A DNA stretch of 63,438 nt from Bacteroidaceae bacterium (GTDB lineage Bacteria; Bacteroidota; Bacteroidia; Bacteroidales; Bacteroidaceae): NCBI GenBank assembly GCA_017464815.1, contig JAFTYI010000026.1, positions 1-63,438 of the forward strand. The letters run 5' to 3'. The notes beneath the pieces are model-generated. The model was not told where the DNA came from, made no database searches, and was given only the letters and a program-made list of their open reading frames with translations. The position numbers and the translations under genes were made by a program. This document shows, in pieces, positions 16,074 to 25,869 of the stretch (its first letter is position 1; each line of letters opens with the position of its first letter).

Positions 16074-16852
16074 TTACCGACCTTCTGACACCCCTTATCT
16101 GTCCGCGTTTTCTCTCCGACGAACGCTATCGTCGGGGACATGTGCGCATCATCAACGCCCTTCCCGGGCGGCGCATCATGGGGCTGCATGTGCCCGACAT
16201 GAAGAGGCTGGCCAAGCAGTTGGCCCGTAGGGATGATGCCTCCGGGTTGCTCCGTGGCTTTGTGCAGGAATATGCGACCGACCCCCTTTCGCTCAGCTAC
16301 GAAGAGACGGTGGTGTGGGGGCTGACGCTCAACGCCCTCAAATGTCCGCCCGAAGAGCGATGGGCACTTGTGCGCGACTATGTCCCTGTGCTCGACAATT
16401 GGGGCGTGTGCGACACCTTTTGTTGCAACACCAAGTGGGCCTCCCGTCTGCCGCGTGAGGAGGTGTGGGCGTTTCTTCAACCCTATTTCGACTCGTCCCG
16501 CGAGTTTGAGGTGCGCTTTGCTGTGGTGATGACCATGTGCCATCTGCTCCATGCCGAGTGGTTGCCACGTGTGTTCGCCCGGTTGGAGGGGATTGGCTTC
16601 GACTCGGTCCGCTCCCATTACCTTTCTCCCAAGGAGGCGCGTGTCCGTGGCGTATCTGAGGGCGTGGCGTTGGGCAATCCACCTTACTATGTGCGCATGT
16701 CCGTTGCTTGGTTGTTGGCCACTGCTCTTGCCAAGTTCCCCGATGAGACACGTGCCTTTGTCCGCCGTTCCACGTTGCCCGAGGATGTCAAGCGCCTCTA
16801 TGTCCGCAAGGCGCGCGAGTCGTTCCGCACACGGGGTGTAGAGGCTTTGTGA
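16070..16852 (+). CDS. DNA alkylation repair protein (AlkD-like)
   Basis: Protein of 260 residues composed of helical repeats, matching the ARM/HEAT fold of the DNA alkylation repair family. The segment LDNWGVCDTFCCNTKW carries the conserved D-x-x-D/W signature of these proteins, and LGNPPYYVRMSVAWLLA resembles the central repeat. AlkD homologues remove bulky N3/N7 alkyl purines from DNA without base flipping. It shares a 4-bp overlap with the AraC gene, so translation is coupled, which is unusual for a regulator and a repair enzyme. Confidence 0.85.
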   Translation: MITDLLTPLICPRFLSDERYRRGHVRIINALPGRRIMGLHVPDMKRLAKQLARRDDASGLLRGFVQEYATDPLSLSYEETVVWGLTLNALKCPPEERWALVRDYVPVLDNWGVCDTFCCNTKWASRLPREEVWAFLQPYFDSSREFEVRFAVVMTMCHLLHAEWLPRVFARLEGIGFDSVRSHYLSPKEARVRGVSEGVALGNPPYYVRMSVAWLLATALAKFPDETRAFVRRSTLPEDVKRLYVRKARESFRTRGVEAL

Positions 16853-16907
16853 GTGATGAAAAGTAGTTAAATTGTGTCATTTCTTCTGTAAATTAGTTTT
16901 GTTGTAG

Positions 16908-16915
16908 TACCTTTG
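16908..16915 (+). promoter_or_regulatory. -7 element upstream of the outer-membrane receptor
   Basis: TACCTTTG matches TAnnTTTG 58 bp upstream of the start codon. A -33 partner is not clear. Confidence 0.5.
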
Positions 16916-16972
16916 CGCCCGATTTAGAGAATTAAGGTAAACATATAATCGAGGAAACTACACATTTTTTAC

Positions 16973-19447
16973 ATGAAGAGACTTTTGACGACAGCCTGCC
17001 TGCTGGTGGCAGTGATGGCTTGCGCGTTGGCTCAGGGTGGAGCTGTGCGCGGAAAGATTGTGGATGCACAAAGCAAAGAAGCACTGGAGTTTGTAACCGT
17101 CGGCGTGACAAAAGCCGGGGCTACCGACCTGCTGAAGGGTACGGTGACGGACATTGACGGAAACTTCAATATCAACGGATTGGCTAACGGCAGCTACACG
17201 CTGAGCGTGACTTTCGTGGGCTACAAGGAGGTGAAGAAGAACTTCGCCATCAGTGCCCAGTCGAGAAACGTGAATCTGCGCACCATCACCATCCGCGAGG
17301 ACAGCAAGATGCTGGGCGAGGTGCAGGTGATGGGCCAGCGGGCACAGATGAAGTTCGAGATTGACAAGAAAGTGTTTGACGTTGATCAGAACATCTCCGC
17401 TACGGGCGGTTCGGCCAGCGATGTGCTCACCAACATCCCCTCGGTGGAGGTCGATAGCGAAGGCGAAGTCTCCTTGCGCGGAAGCAGCAGTGTAACCGTT
17501 TGGATCAACGGAAAGGCATCGGGCCTCTCGGCCGACAACCGGGGCGAGATTTTGGAACAATTGCCTGCCGAAACCATCCAGAAGATTGAGGTCATCACCA
17601 ATCCTTCGGCCAAGTTCAGCCCTGAAGGTTCGGCCGGTATCATCAACATCATCTTGAAGGAAGACCGCAAGCCCGGCTACTACGGCAGCGTGCAGGCCGG
17701 AGGCGACAGCTATGGCGGATACAATGCCAGCGGCAACATCAACTACAGCAGCAGCAAGCTTGACGCATACGCCAACATGGGATACCGCCACCGCGAGCAT
17801 GAGGGCGGAAGCGAAAGTGTACGTGAGAGCGAGGACCCCCTGATGATTCTCAGACAGGAGGGGAAGAACGAAGGTGACGGAAACAATATCTTCGGTCGTG
17901 CCGGACTCACCTGGCATGCTACACGGAACGACCACCTATCGGCCAACTTCATGGGCATGTTCGGAGACGGCAGTCGCGACAACTCCATCCACTATACCGA
18001 GACACGCGCCTTTGGTCCCGAACCTGACCGCTACAGCCGTTTTACTACCTCGGGCGACGACATGCAGATGATGAACTTCGACGTGGGCTACAAGCACGAC
18101 TTCGGCGAAGATCACAACATTGACTTCACCCTGTCGCACAACGTGTGGAAACGCGATGCGCAGAGCGAATACCGCACGGTGCGCGACGAAGCCCTCTCCT
18201 CCTACCAATATCAGGAGAACGACATGGAGAACAAGCGCTGGGAGGCACAGCTTGACTATCTGAACAAAATTAACGAGAATCACAAGATTGAGGCCGGATA
18301 CAAAGGCTCGTTCAACCGCGAGAACAGCCCCGTGAGCACTTACAATGATGAGGCGCACACCTCAGACGGATTGGATAAGAATCTTTACAACCGCTTCATC
18401 TACGACCAGGATATCCATGCCCTCTATGCCACCTACTCGGGCCGTCTCGGCAAACTGGGCTTCCAGGTGGGTGTGCGTGGCGAGTACTGGAAGGTCAACT
18501 CTGAGTCGCGTAGCTATGCACAGGAGTTTGGACAGGAGGCTCCCACACTCTTCGAGAAGGATTATTTCAGTCTCTTCCCCAGCCTCTTCCTCTCCTATGA
18601 ACTGCCGGGCGGAAATGAACTACAGGTGAACTACACCCGTCGTCTGCAACGCCCCTGGGGCGGACAGCTCAACTCGTTCCGCAACATCACCGACTCTACC
18701 AACATTTCCTACGGTAACCCCGAGTTGCAGCCGCAGTACTCCAACGCTTACGAGTTGAACTACATCAAGAACTGGGAGGACCACACCCTCTCCCTCTCGG
18801 GCTACTACCGCACAACGGATGACGTCATCCAACGCATCCGCTACCGCGAGGGAAACGTCATGTACTCCACCGACCGCAACGTCACCCAGTCGCAGTCGGC
18901 CGGACTCGAAATCGTGGCAAAGAACAAGCTGGCCCGCGCCATCGACCTCACCACCACGGTGAACCTTTTTTACTATAAACTCGATGGGTTCCGCTTCATG
19001 ATGGCCGGACAGGAGGTGACGGGCGAAAGCGACGAAGACTTCTCGTGGAACGCCCGCATGATGGCCAACATCATCCTGCCCTACTCATTCTCGCTGCAAC
19101 TCACCGGAAACTACAACGCCCGCCAAGTGGTGGCACAGGGCTACCGCAAGGCCAACTACTCGCTCGATGCCGGACTGCGCAAATCCTTCTGGAACAAGAA
19201 GCTGAGCCTGAGCATCAATGCCCGCGACATCCTCGACTCGCGCCGGTGGAAAACCATCACCCAGACGGGTGATACGCGCATGGTATCTGAAAACTGGCGA
19301 GGCGGTCGCCGCATAGGTCTTACGTTGACTTATAGCTTCGGAAACCTCACTCCCAAGCGCAAGCCTGCCCAGCGCGATGCGCAGCAGGAGGCTGACTCCG
19401 ATATGATGGACTCTTATGGAGGTGCCGAGGGTGGCATGATGGAGTAA
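16973..19447 (+). CDS. TonB-dependent receptor-like outer-membrane beta-barrel protein
   Basis: Protein of 824 residues. It has a signal peptide (residues 1-20, ending ALAQG), a carboxypeptidase-regulatory-like beta-sandwich (about 23-110), a plug-like region (about 115-215) with SVEVDSEGEVSLRG and VEVITNPSAKFSPEGSAGIINI, and then a long barrel rich in alternating aromatic strands. It belongs to the outer-membrane beta-barrel family (OMP_b-brl_3 type) without a SusD partner. The cargo is unknown. The pectate lyase starts 33 bp downstream, so uptake of pectic oligomers is a reasonable inference. Confidence 0.85.
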   Translation: MKRLLTTACLLVAVMACALAQGGAVRGKIVDAQSKEALEFVTVGVTKAGATDLLKGTVTDIDGNFNINGLANGSYTLSVTFVGYKEVKKNFAISAQSRNVNLRTITIREDSKMLGEVQVMGQRAQMKFEIDKKVFDVDQNISATGGSASDVLTNIPSVEVDSEGEVSLRGSSSVTVWINGKASGLSADNRGEILEQLPAETIQKIEVITNPSAKFSPEGSAGIINIILKEDRKPGYYGSVQAGGDSYGGYNASGNINYSSSKLDAYANMGYRHREHEGGSESVRESEDPLMILRQEGKNEGDGNNIFGRAGLTWHATRNDHLSANFMGMFGDGSRDNSIHYTETRAFGPEPDRYSRFTTSGDDMQMMNFDVGYKHDFGEDHNIDFTLSHNVWKRDAQSEYRTVRDEALSSYQYQENDMENKRWEAQLDYLNKINENHKIEAGYKGSFNRENSPVSTYNDEAHTSDGLDKNLYNRFIYDQDIHALYATYSGRLGKLGFQVGVRGEYWKVNSESRSYAQEFGQEAPTLFEKDYFSLFPSLFLSYELPGGNELQVNYTRRLQRPWGGQLNSFRNITDSTNISYGNPELQPQYSNAYELNYIKNWEDHTLSLSGYYRTTDDVIQRIRYREGNVMYSTDRNVTQSQSAGLEIVAKNKLARAIDLTTTVNLFYYKLDGFRFMMAGQEVTGESDEDFSWNARMMANIILPYSFSLQLTGNYNARQVVAQGYRKANYSLDAGLRKSFWNKKLSLSINARDILDSRRWKTITQTGDTRMVSENWRGGRRIGLTLTYSFGNLTPKRKPAQRDAQQEADSDMMDSYGGAEGGMME

Positions 19448-19479
19448 AAAAGCATGTATATATAATTATATAATAAGGT

Positions 19480-21405
19480 ATGAGAAACTTGAAGAAAACT
19501 CTGTCCGGCATGTTGCTCTTTGTGGCAACGGCCATGCAGGCACAGACCACCGAGGTGGATGTTGCCCGCTACTTTTCCAACCAGGCTTTCGGTTGGGGTA
19601 CTTGCAGCAATGTGGAAGGCAAGTCCTATGTGTTGAACGGTGGTATGCGCGTAGCTGAGCCGAAGACCATCGTGCTCTATGCCAGTGGGGCCGACGACCG
19701 CAAGGCCATTATGGATGCCATCACCAACTACGACATCATCATTCTGGACGGTTCAAAGGGCGACTTCATCGTCTCCAAGAGCATGTCCATCTCCGGACTG
19801 AAGAACAAGACCATCGTGGGACGCAGTGGAGCACGCCTCTGCACCCAGTGGTACATCACGCCGGAGTTGAAGCAGGCATTGGTGGCGGCCAACCTGGGGC
19901 AATATTCCAGCAGTTCGGGCACAGGCGGCACACTGAGCAACGGTGCACAGGTGGGCGAGGAGCGCGAGATGCACACCCGTCAGACCATCCTCGACTTCAC
20001 GGGCGACAATTCTGAGGCGTACCGCAACTCGGGATTTTTTCAGATAAACACCACGAACGAGAACATCATCTTCCGTAACCTCGTCTTCGTTGGTCCCGGC
20101 AGTGTGGACGTGGGCGGATCTGACATCATCAGCAACAACGGCGCCACCCACGTGTGGATTGACCATTGCGAGTTCATCGACGGCATGGACGGCAACCTCG
20201 ACAGCGGCAAGCGCGAGGGAAGCGAGCAGTTTGTCACCTACTCGTGGAACATCTTCCGCTACACCGACCGCAGCTATTCCCATCCCTACTCCAACGGCAT
20301 GGGGTGGAACAAGGGGTATCTGCAATATGCCACTTATTCCTATAACATTTGGGGCAACGGATGCAATCGCCGTCTGCCACAGGCCGATTGGGTCTACCTC
20401 CACATGGCCAACAACTACCACAACTGTGCAGGCAACAGTGCGGCCATCGCCGTCAACGCCAACTCCCATGCGCTGATTGAGGGAAATTATGCCGCCAGTG
20501 GAGTGAATAGTCCCTTCAGTCCCGGCAACTACAGCGACCTCTACTACCTTGCCCGCAACAACTACGGCTTTGGCGCCTACAACAACAAGTCCAACACCTC
20601 TATCTCCCTAGAGGTTCCCTATGAATATCCCCTTATCCCTGTGGACAGTGTGCCCGCCGTGTTGCAAGGCCGCCACGGAGCAGGTGCCACCATCGACGAC
20701 TTGATTGAGGCGTTCCTGGCCATCGAGTACCCCTCTACTCCCGAGGATACCGAGATTCCCGAACTGCCCGACGGACTGGTTTACAAAGAGATTACCGAAG
20801 ATTGGGTATTCCTCACCACGGCCGACAACATTGCTGCACAGACCGAGAAGTGGACGCGCGGCGGTGAAAGCGCCTCCACCAAAGCTGGCACCATCGACCC
20901 CACTACGGGCGAAGTGGTGGAGAAGTACAGCGGTGGCGGCATCATGCTGAAACAGGGCAACAGCGCCAAGTCCTTCGCAACCTATGTGACGGGAGTGAAG
21001 CAACTGACCGCCTACGGCTGCACGGCTGGCAGCACCGACCGCACACTGAAGGTGACCGCCACGACGCACGACGGCACAGTGGTTTCGGGCAAAGGCTCCT
21101 CTTCGGGCTATGTCTCTACCGCCGTCACGCTGGACCTCAATCCCAGCAAGGGCTACCACGTTGAATACACCGGTGTGCTTACCAGCGACGAGGAGAGCGG
21201 AGCCGACATGGTGCTGCACGGCGTCAAGTTCGTGGCCGGCGCGGGCGCTGAAGGCATAGTGGCACGTCCCGCAGCTGCTGAAAAGGCAGATGTGTACAGC
21301 ATACAAGGTATCTTGCTGAAGCGCCAGGTGCCCCTTGCTGAATTGGAGCACACTCTGCCGCGCGGCATCTATCTGGTGAACGGCCGCAAACTGTGGGTGA
21401 AATAA
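19480..21405 (+). CDS. Pectate lyase, polysaccharide lyase family 1
   Basis: Protein of 641 residues with a signal peptide (residues 1-22, MQAQ). The PL1 right-handed beta-helix covers about 30-400, with the calcium/catalytic region WIDHCEFIDGMDGNLD and GCNRRLPQADWVYLHMANN. A C-terminal beta-sandwich (about 430-590) may be a binding module. The end, VYSIQGILLK through LPRGIYLVNGRKLWVK, resembles the sorting-like C-terminal tail common in Prevotella and some Bacteroides. It cleaves polygalacturonate by beta-elimination outside the cytoplasm and probably works with the receptor just upstream and the PL22 enzyme at 49742. Confidence 0.88.
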   Translation: MRNLKKTLSGMLLFVATAMQAQTTEVDVARYFSNQAFGWGTCSNVEGKSYVLNGGMRVAEPKTIVLYASGADDRKAIMDAITNYDIIILDGSKGDFIVSKSMSISGLKNKTIVGRSGARLCTQWYITPELKQALVAANLGQYSSSSGTGGTLSNGAQVGEEREMHTRQTILDFTGDNSEAYRNSGFFQINTTNENIIFRNLVFVGPGSVDVGGSDIISNNGATHVWIDHCEFIDGMDGNLDSGKREGSEQFVTYSWNIFRYTDRSYSHPYSNGMGWNKGYLQYATYSYNIWGNGCNRRLPQADWVYLHMANNYHNCAGNSAAIAVNANSHALIEGNYAASGVNSPFSPGNYSDLYYLARNNYGFGAYNNKSNTSISLEVPYEYPLIPVDSVPAVLQGRHGAGATIDDLIEAFLAIEYPSTPEDTEIPELPDGLVYKEITEDWVFLTTADNIAAQTEKWTRGGESASTKAGTIDPTTGEVVEKYSGGGIMLKQGNSAKSFATYVTGVKQLTAYGCTAGSTDRTLKVTATTHDGTVVSGKGSSSGYVSTAVTLDLNPSKGYHVEYTGVLTSDEESGADMVLHGVKFVAGAGAEGIVARPAAAEKADVYSIQGILLKRQVPLAELEHTLPRGIYLVNGRKLWVK

Positions 21406-21693
21406 TTTGTAGAGTTACCGACTCGAAAGAGAAGGAGTCAAAATGACCCGTTTCAGTTTTTAGGCACGGATTTCCGATAGCGTCTTTAGTGATGAAGAAT
21501 TGGAAGTTTTTCTTTCAAAAAGTTGCTTAAATTTAAGAAAAGGCTATCATTTTGTTTTAAAAAGGAAAGATTTTATAGAAAATGTTTTGCTATATCGCAA
21601 AATCTTTCGAACTTTGCAGCCCGTTAATGAGTGATGGGTTGCAAAGTTCGTCACTTATGTTATGAAATAGAAACTAATAAATTCAACAGATAT

Positions 21694-23544
21694 ATGGCAA
21701 ATGAAATGAAAGTCAAGGAACTGGACCAAGTGGTGGTTCGTTTCTCAGGCGACTCCGGCGATGGCATGCAGTTGGCCGGAAACATCTTTTCTACGGTGTC
21801 GGCCACGGTAGGCAATGACATCAGTACGTTCCCCGACTATCCGGCGGACATCCGCGCTCCGCAAGGTTCGCTTACGGGCGTATCCGGATTTCAGGTGCAC
21901 ATTGGTGCAAGCAAGGTGTTCACCCCCGGCGACCAGTGCGACGTGTTGGTAGCCATGAATGCGGCAGCGCTGAAGACCCAGTACAAGTTTGCAAAGCCCA
22001 CGGCCTGCATCATCATCGACACAGACAGCTTCAAGAAGAGCGACTTGGAGAAGGCCGCCTTCCAAACCGAAGACCCCATTGCTGAGATGGACATCAAGCA
22101 GGATGTGATTGCCGCCCCCATCACCCAGATGGTGAAGGACTGCCTGGCTGACACAGGTATGGACAACAAGGCGATGCTGAAGTGCCGTAACATGTTCGCC
22201 CTTGGCCTCGTGTGCTGGCTCTTCAACCGCGACCTCACCATTGCCGAGAACTATCTGCGCGAAAAGTTTGCCAAGAAACCCGCCATTGCCGAAGCCAACA
22301 TCAAGGTCATCCGTGCGGGTTACGACTACGGACACAACACCCACGCTTCGGTCGATCATACTTATAAAGTAGAGACCACTGTGAAGGTGCCGGGCAAATA
22401 TATGGACATCAGTGGAAACAAGGCTACAGCCTACGGACTCATTGCCGCAGCCGAGAAGGCCGGACTCCGTCTGTTCCTCGGCTCGTATCCCATCACTCCG
22501 GCTACGGACATTCTGCACGAGTTGGCTAAGCACAAGTCATTGGGTGTGACCACCGTGCAGTGCGAGGACGAGATTGCCGGATGTGCCACCTCGGTGGGTG
22601 CCGCTTTTGCCGGCGCTTTGGCCGTAACCTCTACGTCAGGTCCCGGTGTCTGTCTCAAGAGCGAAGCAATGAACCTGGCCGTCATCACCGAACTTCCTTT
22701 GGTTGTTGTGAACGTACAGCGTGGAGGCCCCTCAACCGGACTCCCCACCAAGAGCGAGCAGACCGACCTCTTGCAGGCCCTCTTCGGACGTAACGGCGAG
22801 TCGCCCATGCCGGTGATTGCCGCCGCTTCGCCCACCCAGTGCTTCGATGCCGCCTACGACGCTTGTAAGATTGCCCTTGAGCACATGACTCCTGTGGTAC
22901 TTCTGACTGATGCTTTCGTTGCCAACGGTTCGGGCGCTTGGAAGTTGCCCGACTTGGCCAGCTACCCCGACATCAATCCTCCCTATGTCACTCCTGAGAT
23001 GAAGGACAACTATACCCCCTACCAACGTAATCCCGAAACGGGCGTGCGCTATTGGGCCATCCCCGGACAGGAGGGTTACACCCACATTCTTGGCGGATTG
23101 GAGAAGGACAGCAAGACGGGTGCCATCTCTACAGCCCCCGACAACCACGACCTGATGTGCCGCCTGCGTGCCGAGAAGGTAGAGCGCATCCCCGTGCCCG
23201 ACGTGAAGGTAGAAGGTTGTGCCGACGATGCCGACCTGCTGATTGTAGGATTCGGTGGCACCTACGGACACCTCTACTCTGCCATGCAGGAGATGAACCA
23301 GAGCGGCAAGAAGGTGGCTTTGGCACATTTCACCCACCTCAATCCGCTACCCAAGAACACGGCCGAGGTACTGAAGAAGTACCCCAAGGTGGTCGTTGCC
23401 GAACAGAACCTCGGACAGTTTGCCGGATACCTCCGCATGAAGGTCGATGGCTTTGTACCTTACCAGTTCAATGAGGTGAAAGGACAACCCTTCGTAGTCA
23501 GCGAACTCGTGGCCGAGTTCTCGAAATTAATAATTAAAAGTTAA
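21694..23544 (+). CDS. korA: 2-oxoacid:acceptor oxidoreductase, fused gamma-alpha subunit
   Basis: Protein of 616 residues starting MANEMKVKEL; this start was chosen because upstream codons lack family similarity. The N-terminal gamma domain (about 8-185) has VVRFSGDSGDGMQLAG. The alpha pyrimidine-binding domain starts near residue 245 with GSYPITPATDILHEL and RGGPSTGLPTKSEQ. Together with KorB it converts 2-oxoglutarate or a related 2-oxoacid and CoA to acyl-CoA, CO2 and reduced ferredoxin. The last codons and stop (LIIKS) lie inside the left 25-bp inverted repeat of the cassette that separates korA from korB. Confidence 0.9.
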   Translation: MANEMKVKELDQVVVRFSGDSGDGMQLAGNIFSTVSATVGNDISTFPDYPADIRAPQGSLTGVSGFQVHIGASKVFTPGDQCDVLVAMNAAALKTQYKFAKPTACIIIDTDSFKKSDLEKAAFQTEDPIAEMDIKQDVIAAPITQMVKDCLADTGMDNKAMLKCRNMFALGLVCWLFNRDLTIAENYLREKFAKKPAIAEANIKVIRAGYDYGHNTHASVDHTYKVETTVKVPGKYMDISGNKATAYGLIAAAEKAGLRLFLGSYPITPATDILHELAKHKSLGVTTVQCEDEIAGCATSVGAAFAGALAVTSTSGPGVCLKSEAMNLAVITELPLVVVNVQRGGPSTGLPTKSEQTDLLQALFGRNGESPMPVIAAASPTQCFDAAYDACKIALEHMTPVVLLTDAFVANGSGAWKLPDLASYPDINPPYVTPEMKDNYTPYQRNPETGVRYWAIPGQEGYTHILGGLEKDSKTGAISTAPDNHDLMCRLRAEKVERIPVPDVKVEGCADDADLLIVGFGGTYGHLYSAMQEMNQSGKKVALAHFTHLNPLPKNTAEVLKKYPKVVVAEQNLGQFAGYLRMKVDGFVPYQFNEVKGQPFVVSELVAEFSKLIIKS

Positions 23545-23965
23545 AAATTAAAAGTTGTGAAGAATGACGAGAACCTGATAGAAGGTAAAACTTATGCATT
23601 TGCAATTCGAATGGTGAATGCATACCAATATTTGGAGAAAACACACAGAGGATTTGCTCTTTCGTCGCAGCTCCTAAGAAGTGGAACTTCTATCGGTGCA
23701 ATGGTTCATGAAGCCAAATTCGCACAAAGTCGTGCAGACTTTATCAACAAACTTTCTATAGCCCTGAAAGAGGCAAATGAAACAAAGTATTGGATAAGGT
23801 TATTTCACGATACACATTATTTTGACGATGCGATGTTCGATTCGGTTTATAATGATGTGAAGGAGATTATTGCAATGTTGGTTTCCATTGTTCGGACTTC
23901 TAAAGACAACAACGTTTAACAATAACTTTTAATGCTGCATAACTTTTAATTTTTAACTTTTAATT
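23532..23965. mobile_element. Four-helix-bundle cassette with 25-bp perfect inverted ends
   Basis: Positions 23532-23556 and 23941-23965 are perfect 25-bp inverted repeats built from AATTAAAAGTT-type units. They enclose only the four-helix-bundle gene. The cassette interrupts the korA-korB pair, which is normally contiguous. I infer an inserted cassette; no transposase is present. Related A/T-rich units occur at 40041 and 56838. Confidence 0.6.
23557..23919 (+). CDS. Four-helix-bundle protein (S23/intervening-sequence protein family)
   Basis: Protein of 120 residues from a GTG directly after the left inverted repeat. The pattern FAIRMVNAYQYLEKTHRGFALSSQLLRSG, with SIGAMVHEAKFAQSRADFINKLSIALKEA, is that of the 23S-rRNA intervening-sequence (S23) family, a left-handed four-helix bundle related to retroelement accessory protein Avd. 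Members are found in rRNA intervening sequences and intergenic sites; their function is unclear, perhaps nucleic-acid binding. The location between korA and korB is unusual. Confidence 0.85.
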   Translation: MKNDENLIEGKTYAFAIRMVNAYQYLEKTHRGFALSSQLLRSGTSIGAMVHEAKFAQSRADFINKLSIALKEANETKYWIRLFHDTHYFDDAMFDSVYNDVKEIIAMLVSIVRTSKDNNV

Positions 23966-23976
23966 TTTAATTTGCT

Positions 23977-24975
23977 ATGTATACCGCAAAGGATTTCAAA
24001 AAAGGACAACCCCGTTGGTGTCCGGGTTGTGGCGACCACTTCTTCTTGGCTTCGCTGCACAAGGCAATGGCCGAGTTGGGCATTGCTCCTCACGAGACTG
24101 CAGTCATCTCAGGTATCGGTTGCTCCAGCCGCTTGCCTTACTATATGAACACCTACGCCATGCAGACCATCCACGGTCGTGCGGCGGCCATCTCCACAGG
24201 CTTCAAGGTGGCCAACCCCAACATGAGTGTGTGGCAGATTTCCGGTGATGGCGACGGACTGGCCATCGGTGGCAACCACTTCATCCATGCTGTGCGCCGT
24301 AACATCGACATCAACATGATTCTGCTCAACAACCGCATCTACGGACTCACCAAGGGACAGTATTCGCCCACCTCTCCGCGCGGATTCGTCAGCAAGTCGT
24401 CGCCCTACGGCACAGTGGAAGACCCCTTCCGTCCTGCCGAACTCTGCTTTGGCGCCCGTGGCCGCTTCTTTGCCCGCGCCGTAGCCACCGATGCCGCCGG
24501 TACGGTAGATATTCTGAAAGCTGCCGCCAACCACAAGGGTGCTTCGGTGTGCGAGATTCTGCAGAACTGCGTCATCTTCAACGACGGCACACACGAGTCA
24601 GTCTATACTTCGGCCGGACGTGCCAAGAACGCCATTTATCTGGAGCACGGCAAACCCATGATTTTCGGTGAGAACAAGGAGTTCGGCCTCATGCAGGAGG
24701 GCTTCGGCCTGAAGGTGGTGAAGTTGGGCGAGAACGGTATCACCGAGAAAGACCTCCTCGTACACGACGCCCATTGCATGGACAACACCCTGCAGATGAA
24801 GCTCGCCCTGATGGAGGGACCCGACTTCCCCATCGCCCTCGGTGTCATCCGCGACGTGGAAGCTCCCACCTACAACGATGCCGTACACGAGCAGCTCAAC
24901 GAAGTGTCCGGCATGAAGAAGTACCACAACTTCCAGGAACTGCTCATGACCAACGATATTTGGGAGGTGAAATAA
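23977..24975 (+). CDS. korB: 2-oxoacid:ferredoxin oxidoreductase beta subunit
   Basis: Protein of 332 residues. It has the iron-sulfur/TPP motif RWCPGCGDHFFL near residue 13, GIGCSSRLPYYMNTY, and the thiamine diphosphate/Mg2+ motif GDGDGLAIGGNH with NNRIYGLTKGQYSPTS. It pairs with KorA to form the cytoplasmic ferredoxin-linked 2-oxoacid oxidoreductase of central metabolism in anaerobes. It lies 11 bp after the right inverted repeat of the inserted cassette, so its expression depends on read-through across the cassette. Confidence 0.93.
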   Translation: MYTAKDFKKGQPRWCPGCGDHFFLASLHKAMAELGIAPHETAVISGIGCSSRLPYYMNTYAMQTIHGRAAAISTGFKVANPNMSVWQISGDGDGLAIGGNHFIHAVRRNIDINMILLNNRIYGLTKGQYSPTSPRGFVSKSSPYGTVEDPFRPAELCFGARGRFFARAVATDAAGTVDILKAAANHKGASVCEILQNCVIFNDGTHESVYTSAGRAKNAIYLEHGKPMIFGENKEFGLMQEGFGLKVVKLGENGITEKDLLVHDAHCMDNTLQMKLALMEGPDFPIALGVIRDVEAPTYNDAVHEQLNEVSGMKKYHNFQELLMTNDIWEVK

Positions 24976-25004
24976 TCCCGACTATTATAATAATGGATAG
25001 AGGT

Positions 25005-25040
25005 GAAGAGGATGTGTCCAAATGGGCATATCCTCTTCTT
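25005..25040 (+). terminator. Terminator after korB
   Basis: GAAGAGGAT (25005-25013) and ATCCTCTTC (25030-25038) pair perfectly, with an extra inner GTGTCC/GGGCAT stem. A short T-rich stretch follows. Confidence 0.75.
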
Positions 25041-25175
25041 ATATGAATCAATCACAAACTATTCCTCCAATCGGTACATACCCGTTGGCGGAATTAAATT
25101 AGTGCGTACTTAATACTTCCAATAGGTTATACACACTTTTAAGCCAATCTTAAGTATTCTTTTACGAAAAAAATG

Positions 25176-25183
25176 TAGTTTTG
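25176..25183 (+). promoter_or_regulatory. -7 element of the two-component/lipid operon
   Basis: TAGTTTTG matches TAnnTTTG, 24 bp before the response-regulator start. It would drive the overlapping genes from 25207 to 32573. Confidence 0.55.
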
Positions 25184-25206
25184 CAAACTCAAATCCGTAA
25201 AAGAAT

Positions 25207-25869
25207 ATGAAAATTCTAATTATAGAAGACGAGCAAGGTATTTGCCGTTTCCTGAGCGACGGTCTTAGGGAAGAAGGATACGACACCATCATTGCCTATG
25301 ATGGACGTGAAGGGTTGGACATATTTTGTTCCGAACATCCTGACTTGGTGTTGCTTGATTGGATGTTGCCCTCAATGTCCGGTATCAGCATCTGCTAGGA
25401 AATAAGAATCTATGACTCCGACACACCGATTCTATTCCTTACAGCCAAGGACACCGTGGAAGAAACTATCGAAGGGCTACGGGCAGGTGCAAACGATTAC
25501 ATCAAGAAACCGTTCTCGTTCGAAGAATTGCTAGAGCGTATTCGTATCCATTTTCGTAACCGGATGCAGGATGATATCCGCACATTGGGGAACATCAGAC
25601 TGAACGCATCCGCCAGACAGACATGGGTGGACGGACGGGAGGTAAGGCTCACCAATCGTGAATTCGAACTGCTGATGTTCCTCATCCGACATAAAGGAAC
25701 GGTGTGTACACGTGGTGAAATCATCCGCAACGTATGGGGTGTCAAGTTCCAATACGACACGGGAGTTATCGATGTCTTCATGAACTCATTACGAAAAAAA
25801 CTCTCCACCGATCGGGATCACGGTGTTATCCGCACAATACGGGGAGTGGGATTTATTGCTAAAGAATGA
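25207..25869 (+). pseudogene. OmpR-family response regulator broken by an in-frame TAG
   Basis: A full-length OmpR/PhoB-type regulator of 220 codons is readable, but codon 64 (25396-25398) is TAG. The frame before it has the acidic pocket (IIEDEQ), phosphoacceptor D51 (LLDWMLP) and PSMSGISIC. The same frame resumes directly with EIRIYDSDTPILFLTAKD and a C-terminal winged helix (VIDVFMNSLRKKL). One base change (AAG or CAG to TAG) would explain it. Without suppression no DNA-binding protein is made from the first start. The stop overlaps the kinase start by 4 bp. Confidence 0.85.

Noticed and set aside
25396-25398. TAG recoding as pyrrolysine or suppressed stop
   Set aside because: Nothing in the window suggests pyrrolysine machinery or a suppressor, and response regulators have an ordinary residue here. 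A point mutation is simpler.
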